Below are positions 24,267 to 33,003 of a stretch of DNA of 64,000 nucleotides, in pieces. The position numbers and the translations under genes were made by a program. The notes below the pieces were generated by a model. The model did not search any database, had not been told where the DNA came from, and saw only the letters and a list, made by a program, of their open reading frames with translations. The DNA comes from Lachnospiraceae bacterium (GTDB taxonomy: Bacteria; Bacillota; Clostridia; Lachnospirales; Lachnospiraceae), in NCBI GenBank assembly GCA_017463225.1, contig JAFTPO010000063.1, forward strand, positions 1 to 64,000, written 5' to 3'. Numbering within the stretch: the stretch's first letter is position 1; the number at the start of each line of letters is the position of its first letter.

Positions 24267-25895
24267 TTAAGCAAAGGTCAGCTTTTCCTTAATTACATTC
24301 ATACGTCCCTTGTCTACCTTACACACCTGTCTGTCATAGGTGTATAAGCCATTGATTTCTCCCTCCACATCAGAAAGCTGTGTGTAAACACATCCACACA
24401 CTCCCTTATTCATACCAGGGATAATCATTTTTTCGTACATTTCCTCAATCTTGCACATAAAGTCGCCCATGGTCTTACAGCTTCCATAGCCATATTCTTT
24501 GTTTCCGAAGAAGTGGTCAGAATCCATAAACTTATATCCGCCACACTCGGTAACAAATAAAGGTCTCTCCTTTGGCTTTAATGGCTTGTTAATAAAATAT
24601 ATGTGCTCACTGTCAAAGTCGCTGTTATTTTGATGGAACCAGCCTGAGGTGGAATCTACCAATCTGGATTTGTCCAGATCCTTCACCAGGTCGTACATCT
24701 CATCACTGTTGAATTGTCCCCAACCCTCGTTAAAGATGGTATATGCGATAATGGAAGGGTGGCTATACAGGTGTTTGATTGTGGCTTTAAGCTGCTTTTC
24801 AAATATTTGTCTTCTGCGATTCTCCTTAGGGAGCAAGACATCATCACGTTTTTTGAAGCCTGCTGTTGGCATAGCGGTATCTCTCATAAAAGAGTACTCA
24901 CCACTATTAACCATATCCTGCATAACAAGGATTCCCAGCTTATCGCAGGCATAATAAAAGTATTCAGGCTCTATCTTTAAGTGTTTTCTAAGAAGGTTAA
25001 AACCTAACTCCTTCATGGCAAGTATATCTCTGTCATAGCCTTCTTCTGATTCAGGAATAAAAAGTCCGTCGTGGAAGTAACCTTGGTCAAGCACACCATG
25101 TAAGAAGATTTGCTCACCATTTAAACATACTCGGTTGATGCCCTTGATATTCTCGATGGTAATTGTTCTGAGACCAAAGTAGCTCTCTACCTCATCCTCG
25201 TTGCATCTAATGGTGCACTTGTAGAGATATGGATTGTCACAGGTCCAGTGAACCGGATGGTCGATTTTGATGGTTCCGTAGCTGCCGTTAATATGTTTTT
25301 CTAATACACTTCCGTCAGGCATCTGTATGTCTATCTGGAAATTATCTATCTTCTTGTTGGTCTTAACATCTATTCCCACAGAGTTTAAATCTACATCAAA
25401 GCTTAAATGCTGTATGAAGGTGTCTGTTACGTTTTCCAGCCATACATTTTGCCAGATACCGCTTACCGGGGTATACCACATTCCTGATGGATTGTTTGAC
25501 TGCTTGCCATAAGGGTAGTCTGTGTCCAGCTTATCTGTTGCTGTAACCTCTAAGATGTTTTCGCCATATCTGTTAATTTCGTCAGTTACATCAAAATAAA
25601 ATGGTATGTATCCACCTTCATTGTCACCTATGTGTCTGCCGTTTAGCTTTACTGTTGCAAGCTGGTCCACGGCTCCAAAGTGGAGAAGTATTCTCTTTTT
25701 GTTAAAGCTGGTTGGTATGTTGAAGGTGCACTTATAATTTAATATGCCACTTACACCGTGATTAAACCCGGAAAGCTTAGATTGGGGTGGATAAGGCATA
25801 GTAATTGGCATACGATTAAGAGTCCAATTGTCTTTTAAGATTATGAATGAGTTTCGTTTAAGCTGTGGTCTTGGATGTATTGTCCAGTTTTCCAT
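24267..25895 (-). CDS. Glycoside hydrolase family 2 enzyme (beta-galactosidase/glucuronidase type)
   Basis: A 542-residue cytoplasmic GH2 protein with no signal peptide. The N-terminal sugar-binding jelly-roll is visible (KRILLHFGAVD ... VKLNGRHIGDNEGG), then an Ig-like domain, then the TIM barrel. The acid/base Glu390 is in FNEGWG and the nucleophile Glu450 in VTECGGY, the usual GH2 pair. The preferred start at 25895 has AAGGAGG upstream. It lacks the extra C-terminal domains of large LacZ proteins. The substrate (beta-galactoside, beta-glucuronide or similar) cannot be fixed from sequence. Confidence 0.88.
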   Translation of the reverse strand: MENWTIHPRPQLKRNSFIILKDNWTLNRMPITMPYPPQSKLSGFNHGVSGILNYKCTFNIPTSFNKKRILLHFGAVDQLATVKLNGRHIGDNEGGYIPFYFDVTDEINRYGENILEVTATDKLDTDYPYGKQSNNPSGMWYTPVSGIWQNVWLENVTDTFIQHLSFDVDLNSVGIDVKTNKKIDNFQIDIQMPDGSVLEKHINGSYGTIKIDHPVHWTCDNPYLYKCTIRCNEDEVESYFGLRTITIENIKGINRVCLNGEQIFLHGVLDQGYFHDGLFIPESEEGYDRDILAMKELGFNLLRKHLKIEPEYFYYACDKLGILVMQDMVNSGEYSFMRDTAMPTAGFKKRDDVLLPKENRRRQIFEKQLKATIKHLYSHPSIIAYTIFNEGWGQFNSDEMYDLVKDLDKSRLVDSTSGWFHQNNSDFDSEHIYFINKPLKPKERPLFVTECGGYKFMDSDHFFGNKEYGYGSCKTMGDFMCKIEEMYEKMIIPGMNKGVCGCVYTQLSDVEGEINGLYTYDRQVCKVDKGRMNVIKEKLTFA

Positions 25896-25927
25896 GTTTG
25901 CCTCCTTGATCATTAACTTATAAAATG

Positions 25928-25956
25928 ATTTTATCATAGAGAAAAGCTATCTTCAA
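25928..25956 (-). promoter_or_regulatory. Sigma-A-type promoter for the GH2 gene
   Basis: On the minus strand TTGAAG, a 17-nt spacer and TAAAAT (preceded by TGA) occupy 25956 down to 25928, 33 bp upstream of the chosen start. Confidence 0.6.
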
Positions 25957-26025
25957 TTATAGATAGGCAAATATGCTGAATTTGTAAAAAAATGTTGATT
26001 GTTTGTAAACTTTCACCATAAAAAT

Positions 26026-26054
26026 TTGCAAGAAAAGCAAAAATAGTGTAAAAT
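26026..26054 (+). promoter_or_regulatory. Sigma-A-type promoter for the GGDEF gene
   Basis: TTGCAA (26026-26031), a 17-nt spacer, and TAAAAT (26049-26054) lie about 59 bp upstream of the GGDEF start. Confidence 0.6.
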
Positions 26055-26112
26055 GCATTTGGTGAGTGAATAAAAAGTAGAGTAAATTTATATAAAGTAA
26101 GAGGTATTATAA

Positions 26113-27267
26113 ATGGATAACAGTATTAATGTTACTGCCCAAATCGATACGGGTGAAGCTACCAGTAATCGATTCACATTAAAATGTCAGATTATAATGA
26201 CCATTATAGTTGGATTCACTGTAATTCTAAACATTTTAGATATCTTTATAATCCAAGATAAGCTAATGTATTACAGCTTAGTTGGCTGTATCATATGTAC
26301 TGCAATATCAGGGATTATAGTAAAAACTATGGTGGACAAGCCTATAACCAAGTATCTTCTTTTGACGGTTATGGTTTTGTTTGTAACCATTTTAGGTTCC
26401 TTTTTAACCTATCACATAGTTTTGGTAAGTGTAATTCCAATTCTTTGTTCTGCGCAGTATAAGAATAACAAACTGATTAATTTTTCGTATTTTATAACAG
26501 TAATCAGTGAATTTGTTATTGTAATGGCAGGTTATTATTTTGGAATATGTGATGCTAATATGTTGGTCCTCACAAATCAGGTGAAGGATAATCATATAGA
26601 TCCAATAACAGGAGATTTTATCTTAACCACTGTAAATGCTAATCCGTGGGGTACATTACCTCTTTATTATGCGGTGCCTAGATGTCTTGTGCTTTTTGCA
26701 ACCATTCCAATGATTAAGCACTTATCCAATGTTATAGCTCAGAATGCAAGAAGAGAGACAGAGCTTAAGATTCTTGGTGAGACAGATTTGATGACTCAGC
26801 TTTACAACAGAAATAAGTACGTTGAATTAATTCATGAGTATTATCCTAATGTTGGTAATGTGGGAGTTATGTTTTGGGATATCAATGGCCTTAAGAAGGT
26901 TAATGATACTATGGGACACGACAGTGGAGATTATCTTATATCCGCAGTTACATCCGCTATAACTGAGTTTACAAAGGATAGCTGTAAGGCCTTCCGTATC
27001 GGTGGAGACGAGTTTGTAGTTATCGGAGAAGGGCTTTCCAGAGAGGATATAGCTGAGATGGTTGTCAAGATACAGAGCTCCATAGACAAGAAGAATGCAG
27101 CTTCTAAGATTCCTATCTCTGCATCAGTAGGTTATGCTGTAGGCGAGGGAAAGGATATAGAGAAGGTTGTTTCTGAAGCAGATGGATGTATGTATAAGAA
27201 TAAGCAGAATCATTATGAATTAAAGAAGAAGATGGGAACCACAGGGATTTTGACATCGGAGAAATAA
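26113..27267 (+). CDS. Membrane-bound diguanylate cyclase (GGDEF domain)
   Basis: A 384-residue protein. Residues about 20-210 contain five or six hydrophobic segments forming a membrane sensor region of no recognised family. Residues about 220-375 are a GGDEF domain with DLMTQLYNRNKY and RIGGDEF (G297-F301). The allosteric I-site RxxD normally five residues upstream is replaced by KDSC, so product inhibition by c-di-GMP is probably absent. It makes c-di-GMP from two GTP. It has its own promoter and terminator and stands alone. No matching EAL or PilZ gene is in the window. Confidence 0.9.
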   Translation: MDNSINVTAQIDTGEATSNRFTLKCQIIMTIIVGFTVILNILDIFIIQDKLMYYSLVGCIICTAISGIIVKTMVDKPITKYLLLTVMVLFVTILGSFLTYHIVLVSVIPILCSAQYKNNKLINFSYFITVISEFVIVMAGYYFGICDANMLVLTNQVKDNHIDPITGDFILTTVNANPWGTLPLYYAVPRCLVLFATIPMIKHLSNVIAQNARRETELKILGETDLMTQLYNRNKYVELIHEYYPNVGNVGVMFWDINGLKKVNDTMGHDSGDYLISAVTSAITEFTKDSCKAFRIGGDEFVVIGEGLSREDIAEMVVKIQSSIDKKNAASKIPISASVGYAVGEGKDIEKVVSEADGCMYKNKQNHYELKKKMGTTGILTSEK

Positions 27268-27269
27268 TA

Positions 27270-27305
27270 ATAAGCCACCAGCTTAACATACTGGTGGCTT
27301 ATATT
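27270..27305. terminator. Bidirectional terminator between GGDEF and PHP genes
   Basis: ATAAGCCACCAG pairs with CTGGTGGCTTAT across a 9-nt loop, followed by T-rich sequence. The two flanking genes converge on it. Confidence 0.88.
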
Positions 27306-27306
27306 T

Positions 27307-28149
27307 TTATTCTATGGTGTTCTTTATGTTGTCCAGAAGTCGCATAGGAATTCTCATACCTCCACGGCCTATACCCATCTTTATATTAGGCTTAACCACT
27401 CCGTGGAAGTCGGAACCACCGGATATTCCTAGGTCTAGCTTAAGTGCCATAGAGCGAAGCTTGTCGCTTTCGTAGCTGTTATTAGAGGAGTGATATGCCT
27501 CTAAGCCGGTTAAGCCAAGCTTCTTAAGGTATATAAGTAACTCCTCTATCTGAGCATATCCAAAGTGGTAAAGCAGAGGATGAGCCAGGTATATGGCTTT
27601 AAAGTATTTAGTAAGAATTCCCATGGCCTTTTCGCAGGTTACCTGTGGCTTAGGAAGATAATACTTACAGCCTATTCCAATATATTTTTTAAATGCCACA
27701 TCCTTGGTTTTACACACTCCTTCTTCCACTAAAACTCTGGCAAAATGTGCTCTTGTTATAACACTGTCAGGATTGCCGTGGAGAAGCTTTTCCATAGTTA
27801 TGTTGATTCCGTCGGCCTGCATAAGCTCTATCATCTTTTTATTTCTGCCTTCTCTGGCATCCTTTAATTCCTGTAGGTCTTTTTCTAACTCTGGATTATT
27901 GTAATCTCCATAGAATCCAAGTATGTGAATTTCCCGATTCTTGTAATAGCAGGAAAGCTCTATTCCCGGAACAACCTCTAAATCCTTATCCTTGGTGTAT
28001 TCTAGGATTTCCGCAACACCGTCCACAGTGTCGTGGTCTGTCAGTGCTATGGCCTTTAATTCCATTTTTATAGCTTCGTCAGCTACTTGGCTGGGAGTTA
28101 AGGAACCGTCTGACGCATTTGAATGAACGTGTAAATCTATTAAATCCAT
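27307..28149 (-). CDS. PHP-domain phosphoesterase (YciV/RNase AM-like)
   Basis: A 280-residue protein. Metal-binding motifs DLHVHSNASDGSL at the N-terminus, ALTDHDTVDG, a mid-protein GIELSC, and a C-terminal GGSDFHG are those of the PHP family of polymerase-and-histidinol-phosphatase metallohydrolases. The architecture (PHP only, about 280 residues) fits YciV/TrpH-like enzymes, which act on 3',5'-bisphosphonucleotides or the 5' ends of small RNAs. The exact substrate is inferred. The upstream AGGTGAAACATAA is a usable ribosome binding site. Confidence 0.85.
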   Translation of the reverse strand: MDLIDLHVHSNASDGSLTPSQVADEAIKMELKAIALTDHDTVDGVAEILEYTKDKDLEVVPGIELSCYYKNREIHILGFYGDYNNPELEKDLQELKDAREGRNKKMIELMQADGINITMEKLLHGNPDSVITRAHFARVLVEEGVCKTKDVAFKKYIGIGCKYYLPKPQVTCEKAMGILTKYFKAIYLAHPLLYHFGYAQIEELLIYLKKLGLTGLEAYHSSNNSYESDKLRSMALKLDLGISGGSDFHGVVKPNIKMGIGRGGMRIPMRLLDNIKNTIE

Positions 28150-28180
28150 TTATGTTTCACCTCATTTCTGAACAAATTAA

Positions 28181-28209
28181 ATATTAACAAATTTTTGTGT
28201 TGAAAACAA
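28181..28209 (-). promoter_or_regulatory. Sigma-A-type promoter for the PHP gene
   Basis: On the minus strand TTGTTT (28209-28204), 17 nt, and TAATAT (28186-28181) lie 32 bp before the start codon. Confidence 0.5.
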
Positions 28210-28232
28210 CAGCTCTCATCAATATTTTAGGC

Positions 28233-28261
28233 TTGTCTGGTTAGAATAATATGTGTAGAAT
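28233..28261 (+). promoter_or_regulatory. Sigma-A-type promoter for the PAP2 gene
   Basis: TTGTCT (28233-28238), a 17-nt spacer and TAGAAT (28256-28261) precede the PAP2 start by 44 bp. It is divergent from the PHP promoter. Confidence 0.6.
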
Positions 28262-28304
28262 GTAATTTGTAATTAAAAGCTACATATGGGAAAGGGGAAA
28301 ATTA

Positions 28305-28880
28305 ATGGAAACTTTGTTAAGGTTGGATGGGGATATTTTGCTGTGGATACAGGAAAATATGAGAACGGATTTGATGACTACTATAATGAGGGGGATAACA
28401 AGGCTGGGAGACAATGGGTGTCTGTGGATTGTCCTTGCGGTGGTTCTTCTGGTTATAGGGAAAACCAGAAGGGTTGGAGCTGCTTCGGCATTATCTTTAC
28501 TCCTTACCTTTATGGTAGTTAATCTTGGTATAAAAAACATAGTTGAAAGAGTTAGACCTTATGAGGTTATAGAAGGCTTAACCAGGCTGGTGCCTGCGGA
28601 GGAGAGCTTTTCTTTTCCGTCGGGACACTCGGCTCATGCCTTTGCTGTAGGTGTTGTTATATTTCTGATGCTGCCAAGGAAAGTGGGTATACCTGTGCTG
28701 GTACTTTCATTTCTTATAGCTATTTCCAGAATGTATGTTGGAGTACATTATCCAACAGATGTTTTGGCTGGTATAGTTATAGGAAGTTTGCTTGCCTACA
28801 TTAGTGTCAGGGTTGTGAACTTTGTTATGGAGAAGTGGGAGCGTAGAAACAAAAGAATACAAGCCGAAGAAGATAGATAA
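28305..28880 (+). CDS. PAP2-family membrane phosphatase
   Basis: A 191-residue integral membrane protein with about five helices. The three PAP2 motifs are all present: KNIVERVRP (KxxxxxxRP), FPSGHSAHA (PSGH) and SRMYVGVHYPTD (SRxxxxxHxxxD). In bacteria such small proteins commonly dephosphorylate undecaprenyl pyrophosphate (BcrC-like) or phosphatidyl-phosphates at the outer membrane face. The AGGGGAAAA upstream supports the start at 28305. The lipid substrate is not deducible. Confidence 0.88.
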   Translation: METLLRLDGDILLWIQENMRTDLMTTIMRGITRLGDNGCLWIVLAVVLLVIGKTRRVGAASALSLLLTFMVVNLGIKNIVERVRPYEVIEGLTRLVPAEESFSFPSGHSAHAFAVGVVIFLMLPRKVGIPVLVLSFLIAISRMYVGVHYPTDVLAGIVIGSLLAYISVRVVNFVMEKWERRNKRIQAEEDR

Positions 28881-28914
28881 TGTACTGTGGTCTATTTATA
28901 GGACTAAATATTGA

Positions 28915-28944
28915 TTGACGCTATGGTGAGTTTTTGTGTATAAT
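28915..28944 (+). promoter_or_regulatory. Strong sigma-A-type promoter (SCP2-WYL-plsC operon)
   Basis: TTGACG (28915-28920) and a perfect TATAAT (28939-28944) are spaced by 18 nt, 48 bp before the SCP2 gene. Confidence 0.75.
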
Positions 28945-28992
28945 AATTATGTTTTAGAACTAATAAAATGTGAATTCGAAAGGAGATAAATT

Positions 28993-29310
28993 ATGACATA
29001 CGAAGAGATAGTAGAGAAGGTAAGAGAGAGACTTAAGGATGCTGATACCAGCAAGGTTGATGGTTTTTTAGCCATTCAGGTGAATATAACTGAGGAGGGC
29101 GCAGGAGCCTTTTATGTAGAGGTTAAGGACGGAAAGCTTTCTGTGGAGCCTTATGAATATCACGACAGACAGGCTCTTATTACTATGAAGTCTAAGAATT
29201 TTATTAAGCTTATGGAGGGAAGTCTTGACCCGGTAGCAGCTTTTACCTTAGGTAAGCTCAAAATCGACGGAAGTATCGAAAAGGTATTGGAGTTTGGTAA
29301 GTTGCTTTAA
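28993..29310 (+). CDS. SCP2 sterol-transfer-family protein
   Basis: A 105-residue protein matching the SCP2 fold (GAFYVEVKDGKLSVEP, ALITMKSKNFIKLMEGSLDPVAAF-type region, and LGKLKIDGSIEKVL). The family binds lipids or fatty acyl groups in a hydrophobic tunnel; in bacteria the ligand is usually unknown. AAAGGAGA lies before the ATG. It is followed at 14 bp by a WYL regulator and then PlsC, suggesting a lipid-linked operon. Confidence 0.88.
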   Translation: MTYEEIVEKVRERLKDADTSKVDGFLAIQVNITEEGAGAFYVEVKDGKLSVEPYEYHDRQALITMKSKNFIKLMEGSLDPVAAFTLGKLKIDGSIEKVLEFGKLL

Positions 29311-29324
29311 TAGAGGTGCGGGGC

Positions 29325-30314
29325 ATGGCAAAGGCTGAGAATCAAAAGAAAAAATTGTTGTACATCAGAGAATACTTTCTTAGGGAAACTGATGAAGAGC
29401 ATGGTGTGACAGTAAAACAAATTATAGCATATCTAAAGTCTGAAGAGATTGAAGCAGAGAGAAAATCAATTTACGATGATATAAGATGTTTACAGGATTA
29501 CGGCATGGATATAATAAGTGAGAAGATAGGAAGAGAGACCTATTATAAACTTGTTAGCAGAGATTTTGAGCTTCCTGAGCTTAAGCTGCTGGTTGATTCT
29601 GTTCAGTCATCAAAGTTTATTACTGCTAAGAAGACAAGGGAGCTTATAAAGAAGTTGGAGCAATTGGTTAGCAGGCATCAAGGGGGAGAGCTTCAAAGAC
29701 AGGTACATGTAGTCAACAGAGTGAAGAATCCTAACGAGAAGATATATCTTATGGTAGATAGGCTTCATGAGGCTATACATAGACAGGTGCAGGTTGAATT
29801 TCAATATGCCGGATGGAACCTTAAGAAGGTGCTTGTGCCAAGGCATGATGGAAAGACCTACCGTGTAAGTCCATGGGCGCTAACATGGGATGACGAGAAC
29901 TATTATCTTATATGCTATGATGAAGTGGAAGAGAAGATAAAGCATTTTAGAGTTGACAAGCTACTAAAGCTTAATCTTACTGAGGATGAAAGACACGGTA
30001 AGGAGCTGTTTAGTAAGTTTGATTTGGCTGATTATTCCAAGAAAACCTTTGGAATGTTTGGTGGTGAAGAACAGTCAGTTAAGTTAAAAGTAAAAAATAG
30101 CATGGTAGGTGTAATGATTGACAGATTTGGTTCGGACATTATGATTATTCCGGACAAGGATGGAGAGCATTTTACAGTAAATGTTGACGTGGTTATCAGT
30201 GATCAGTTTATCGGATGGCTTACGGGTCTTGGCACAACGGTTGAGGTGGTGTCTCCTCAGGAGGTGCGGGATTGTATAAAAGATAGCCTTAAAAAAATAG
30301 TTGATATGTATTAG
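29325..30314 (+). CDS. WYL-domain transcriptional regulator
   Basis: A 329-residue protein. Residues 1-75 form an HTH (VTVKQIIAYLKSEEIEAERKS), followed by a helical linker. A WYL domain lies at about 140-235 (YRVSPWALTWDDENYYLICYDE and IKHFRVDKL), then a C-terminal dimerisation part. WYL proteins bind ligands or nucleic acids and control transcription. An in-frame GTG at 29316 exists, but GAGGTG favours the ATG at 29325. Cotranscribed with the SCP2 and plsC genes. Confidence 0.88.
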   Translation: MAKAENQKKKLLYIREYFLRETDEEHGVTVKQIIAYLKSEEIEAERKSIYDDIRCLQDYGMDIISEKIGRETYYKLVSRDFELPELKLLVDSVQSSKFITAKKTRELIKKLEQLVSRHQGGELQRQVHVVNRVKNPNEKIYLMVDRLHEAIHRQVQVEFQYAGWNLKKVLVPRHDGKTYRVSPWALTWDDENYYLICYDEVEEKIKHFRVDKLLKLNLTEDERHGKELFSKFDLADYSKKTFGMFGGEEQSVKLKVKNSMVGVMIDRFGSDIMIIPDKDGEHFTVNVDVVISDQFIGWLTGLGTTVEVVSPQEVRDCIKDSLKKIVDMY

Positions 30315-30326
30315 TTGGAGGATGAG

Positions 30327-31127
30327 ATGCTACTTAAAGGAATGGGAATAATATCAATTATAATGGCAGTGATTTCCTATGTATGGCTTGTGCCGGGGAA
30401 ACTATTTATTATACCGGTTGCTTTAATAGGTTCGTTTGTGTGTATGGTGTTGTTATGGTGTTTGTTTTGCAGTATATGTGCAGCATTTATCGATATGGAT
30501 AAGGATTATGATACCCATAGCCCCTTTTACAGATATTTTGTAAATAACATCATAGAGTCTTTGGAGATATTTATGAATATTAAGACTCACTACTCAGGGA
30601 AGGAGATTCTTCCTAAGGAGAAGTTTATGTTGGTGTGTAACCATAGATCAGCTATGGACCCGCTTCTTACTATGGGAGTGCTTAGAGAGTATAACACAGG
30701 ATTTGTTGCCAAGAAGGCCATATATAAGGTTCCTGTTATAAGACGTCTTATGCACAGATGCTTCTGTCCTAGGCTTGATAAGGAGGATATGAAGAGTCAG
30801 GCAAAGACCATTTTACGTGCAAGTAAACTGATTAAGTCCCAGGAAGCAAGTATAGGAATATATCCGGAGGGAACAAGAAATAAAACCGGTGAAGGTATGC
30901 TTCCATTTATGAGCGGTTCCTTTAAGATCGCTAAGAAAGCAGATTGTCCTATAGTTGTGGCAATTATAAAGAATGCTGAAAATATATCTAAGAACACTCC
31001 GTGGAAGAGAACTCATGTGTATCTTGAGTTTATAGGAGTTATAGATAAAGAAACAGTTGCTGCTCACAATACTACTGAGCTAAGTGATATGGCAAGAGCC
31101 ATGATAGAAGAGAAGATGGCAGCATAA
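30327..31127 (+). CDS. plsC: 1-acyl-sn-glycerol-3-phosphate acyltransferase PlsC
   Basis: A 266-residue membrane-associated acyltransferase. One or two N-terminal hydrophobic segments are followed by the HX4D motif NHRSAMD and the YPEGTRN motif, the acyl-CoA/ACP and glycerol-phosphate binding signatures. It converts lysophosphatidate to phosphatidate. GGAGG at 30317-30321 supports the ATG at 30327, 12 bp after the WYL stop. Last gene of its operon. Confidence 0.88.
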   Translation: MLLKGMGIISIIMAVISYVWLVPGKLFIIPVALIGSFVCMVLLWCLFCSICAAFIDMDKDYDTHSPFYRYFVNNIIESLEIFMNIKTHYSGKEILPKEKFMLVCNHRSAMDPLLTMGVLREYNTGFVAKKAIYKVPVIRRLMHRCFCPRLDKEDMKSQAKTILRASKLIKSQEASIGIYPEGTRNKTGEGMLPFMSGSFKIAKKADCPIVVAIIKNAENISKNTPWKRTHVYLEFIGVIDKETVAAHNTTELSDMARAMIEEKMAA

Positions 31128-31160
31128 AATAAAAGACCAGGTATCCTGGTCTTTTATTTA
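31128..31160. terminator. Bidirectional terminator between plsC and hslO
   Basis: AATAAAAGACCAGG and CCTGGTCTTTTATT form a perfect 14-bp stem with a 3-nt loop and T-rich flanks on both sides. Confidence 0.9.
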
Positions 31161-31162
31161 TT

Positions 31163-32029
31163 CTATTTTGCTATTCCTTGCTGTAGTAAGTTTAAAAGCT
31201 CGTCCGGTGAAAAGACATACTTTGTGTGACAGAAGTCACATACAACCTCTACAGGTTGGTTTTCTTCTATCATATCTGCGATTTCCTTGCGCCCCATACT
31301 GATAACTGCCTTTTCTACTCTGTCCTTGCTGCAGTCACAGCAGTAGTTACATGGCAGGGTGTCAGTTATTACAGTGTCATATCCCTCAAACAACTTCTCG
31401 ATAATTTGCTCTACAGAGTGCCCACTCTCTAAAAGCTCGGTGAAGGAGAAATTCTCCAGCCTTTTCTCCAAATCAGATATAAGCTGATCCTCTGCAAATG
31501 GCATAAGCTGAACTATAAATCCACCTGCAACAGATACGGTAGTGTCTGCATTTTGAAGAACTCCCAGTGCTACAGAGGAAGGTATCTGCTCGCTGGTTAC
31601 AAAGTAGTATGTTAAATCCATAGCTATTTCACTGCTTACCAGATGTGTCTGTCCTACATAAGGCTCCTTAAGTCCGATATCTTTGATTACACTCATTACG
31701 CCAAGATCAATGGCTTTGGCAACGTCCTTTGCAGGAAGCATTACCTGAGCTTCGCTGACATAACCCTTTACATTTCCTTTGGAATCTGCAGTGATTAGCA
31801 TACCCTGAATAGGGCCCTGACACTGAATTCTAATGGTAAGTGTATCTGAATCGTTCTTGCACATAGCTCCCATAAGTGCGCCACCTGTTAGCAATCGACC
31901 TAAAGCATTGGTTACAACAGGGCTGGTGTTATGTGTTATTCTGGCTTTCTCCACGGTGTCTGTAGAATTGCAGGCAAAGAATCTAACCTGATTATTTGCA
32001 GCCATACCTCTAATAATATAATCTGACAT
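31163..32029 (-). CDS. hslO: 33 kDa redox-regulated chaperone Hsp33
   Basis: A 288-residue protein of the Hsp33/HslO family. The N-terminal chaperone domain has GRLLTGGALMGAM. The C-terminal redox switch has its Cys residues in CNYCCDC and CDFC, zinc-coordinated when reduced and disulfide-bonded under oxidative stress. It acts as an ATP-independent holdase in the cytoplasm. It lies 26 bp after a methyltransferase gene on the same strand, probably cotranscribed. Confidence 0.93.
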   Translation of the reverse strand: MSDYIIRGMAANNQVRFFACNSTDTVEKARITHNTSPVVTNALGRLLTGGALMGAMCKNDSDTLTIRIQCQGPIQGMLITADSKGNVKGYVSEAQVMLPAKDVAKAIDLGVMSVIKDIGLKEPYVGQTHLVSSEIAMDLTYYFVTSEQIPSSVALGVLQNADTTVSVAGGFIVQLMPFAEDQLISDLEKRLENFSFTELLESGHSVEQIIEKLFEGYDTVITDTLPCNYCCDCSKDRVEKAVISMGRKEIADMIEENQPVEVVCDFCHTKYVFSPDELLNLLQQGIAK

Positions 32030-32055
32030 TTTTTATCCTCCATCTAAAACTAAAA

Positions 32056-32829
32056 TTACTTGCCATTTTCTCTGGCAATAATATATATTCTTTCACATTC
32101 TTCAGTGGCTTCGGTTTTTGTGAATGCATCATAACAAGCCACAAGCTCCAATCCTGAGTCTAAAATTAACTGTTTCATTTCTTCTAATGTATATCCACGC
32201 TGAAGATGAAGCTCCTCGTACTTTCTGTAAAGTCCATCACCTATGTTATCCTCATCAGACTCTCGGACAAATAAGCTAAGCGCCAGCTCATTTATATCCT
32301 CATCCTCATCGTAGTAATTATCCCATATAAAGCTTATCTCATCCCTATCCTCGGCAATGGTGGCGTCAGCCACAATCTCCTTATAATAATATCTTGGATG
32401 AAAATCAAATATGAAGATACCCTTAGGGTCGAGGTAATTATTCACCAGCTTAAATACCTGCAGCAGGTCATCGCTGTCTGTAACGTAGTTTACACTGTCG
32501 CAGAGACTGATAACGGCCTTTACAGTTCCATACAACTCAAATTCTCTCATGTCCTGTAGGAGATAAAGGGAGCTGGACTTGTTCTCCGATTTCTTTTGAT
32601 TGGCTATATCAAGCATAGCATCTGAATTATCGATGCCTATCATATCATAACCTGCACGTGCCATAAGCTCTGTAATATTTCCGGTGCCACAGCCTAACTC
32701 AGCCACAATACCATCTTTAATTTTATATTCCTTCAAAAGTTCATGAAGGTAATGAAACCACTCATCATATGGAATATTATCCATCAATTGGTCGTAGCAA
32801 GTGGCGAAATTTGAATAAGCTTCCTGCAT
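32056..32829 (-). CDS. SAM-dependent methyltransferase (class I)
   Basis: A 257-residue cytoplasmic protein with the class I methyltransferase core: motif I VAELGCGTGN, motif II-like DNSDAM, and VISLCDSVNYV. The C-terminal half has the DUF4942-free, beta-rich cap of small-molecule methyltransferases. TTAGGAGG before the ATG at 32829 favours this start over an upstream reading from 32883. Upstream of hslO. The substrate is not deducible. Confidence 0.85.
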   Translation of the reverse strand: MQEAYSNFATCYDQLMDNIPYDEWFHYLHELLKEYKIKDGIVAELGCGTGNITELMARAGYDMIGIDNSDAMLDIANQKKSENKSSSLYLLQDMREFELYGTVKAVISLCDSVNYVTDSDDLLQVFKLVNNYLDPKGIFIFDFHPRYYYKEIVADATIAEDRDEISFIWDNYYDEDEDINELALSLFVRESDEDNIGDGLYRKYEELHLQRGYTLEEMKQLILDSGLELVACYDAFTKTEATEECERIYIIARENGK

Positions 32830-32854
32830 AATGTACCTCCTAATTACCTTGCAT

Positions 32855-32883
32855 ATTATATGATAAAAGCTAATCAAAATCAA
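32855..32883 (-). promoter_or_regulatory. Sigma-A-type promoter for the methyltransferase-hslO pair
   Basis: On the minus strand TTGATT (32883-32878), 17 nt and a perfect TATAAT (32860-32855) lie 26 bp upstream of the start. Confidence 0.7.
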
Positions 32884-33003
32884 CTATGCCCAAGGTGGGA
32901 TTGGGCAATAATTTATAGTGGAAAAAGTATCATGAATAGTGTATAATAAGTAAGATTATGCGAATGCATATTATAGATTTATGAAAAAAGAGGTTAACAT
33001 AAC

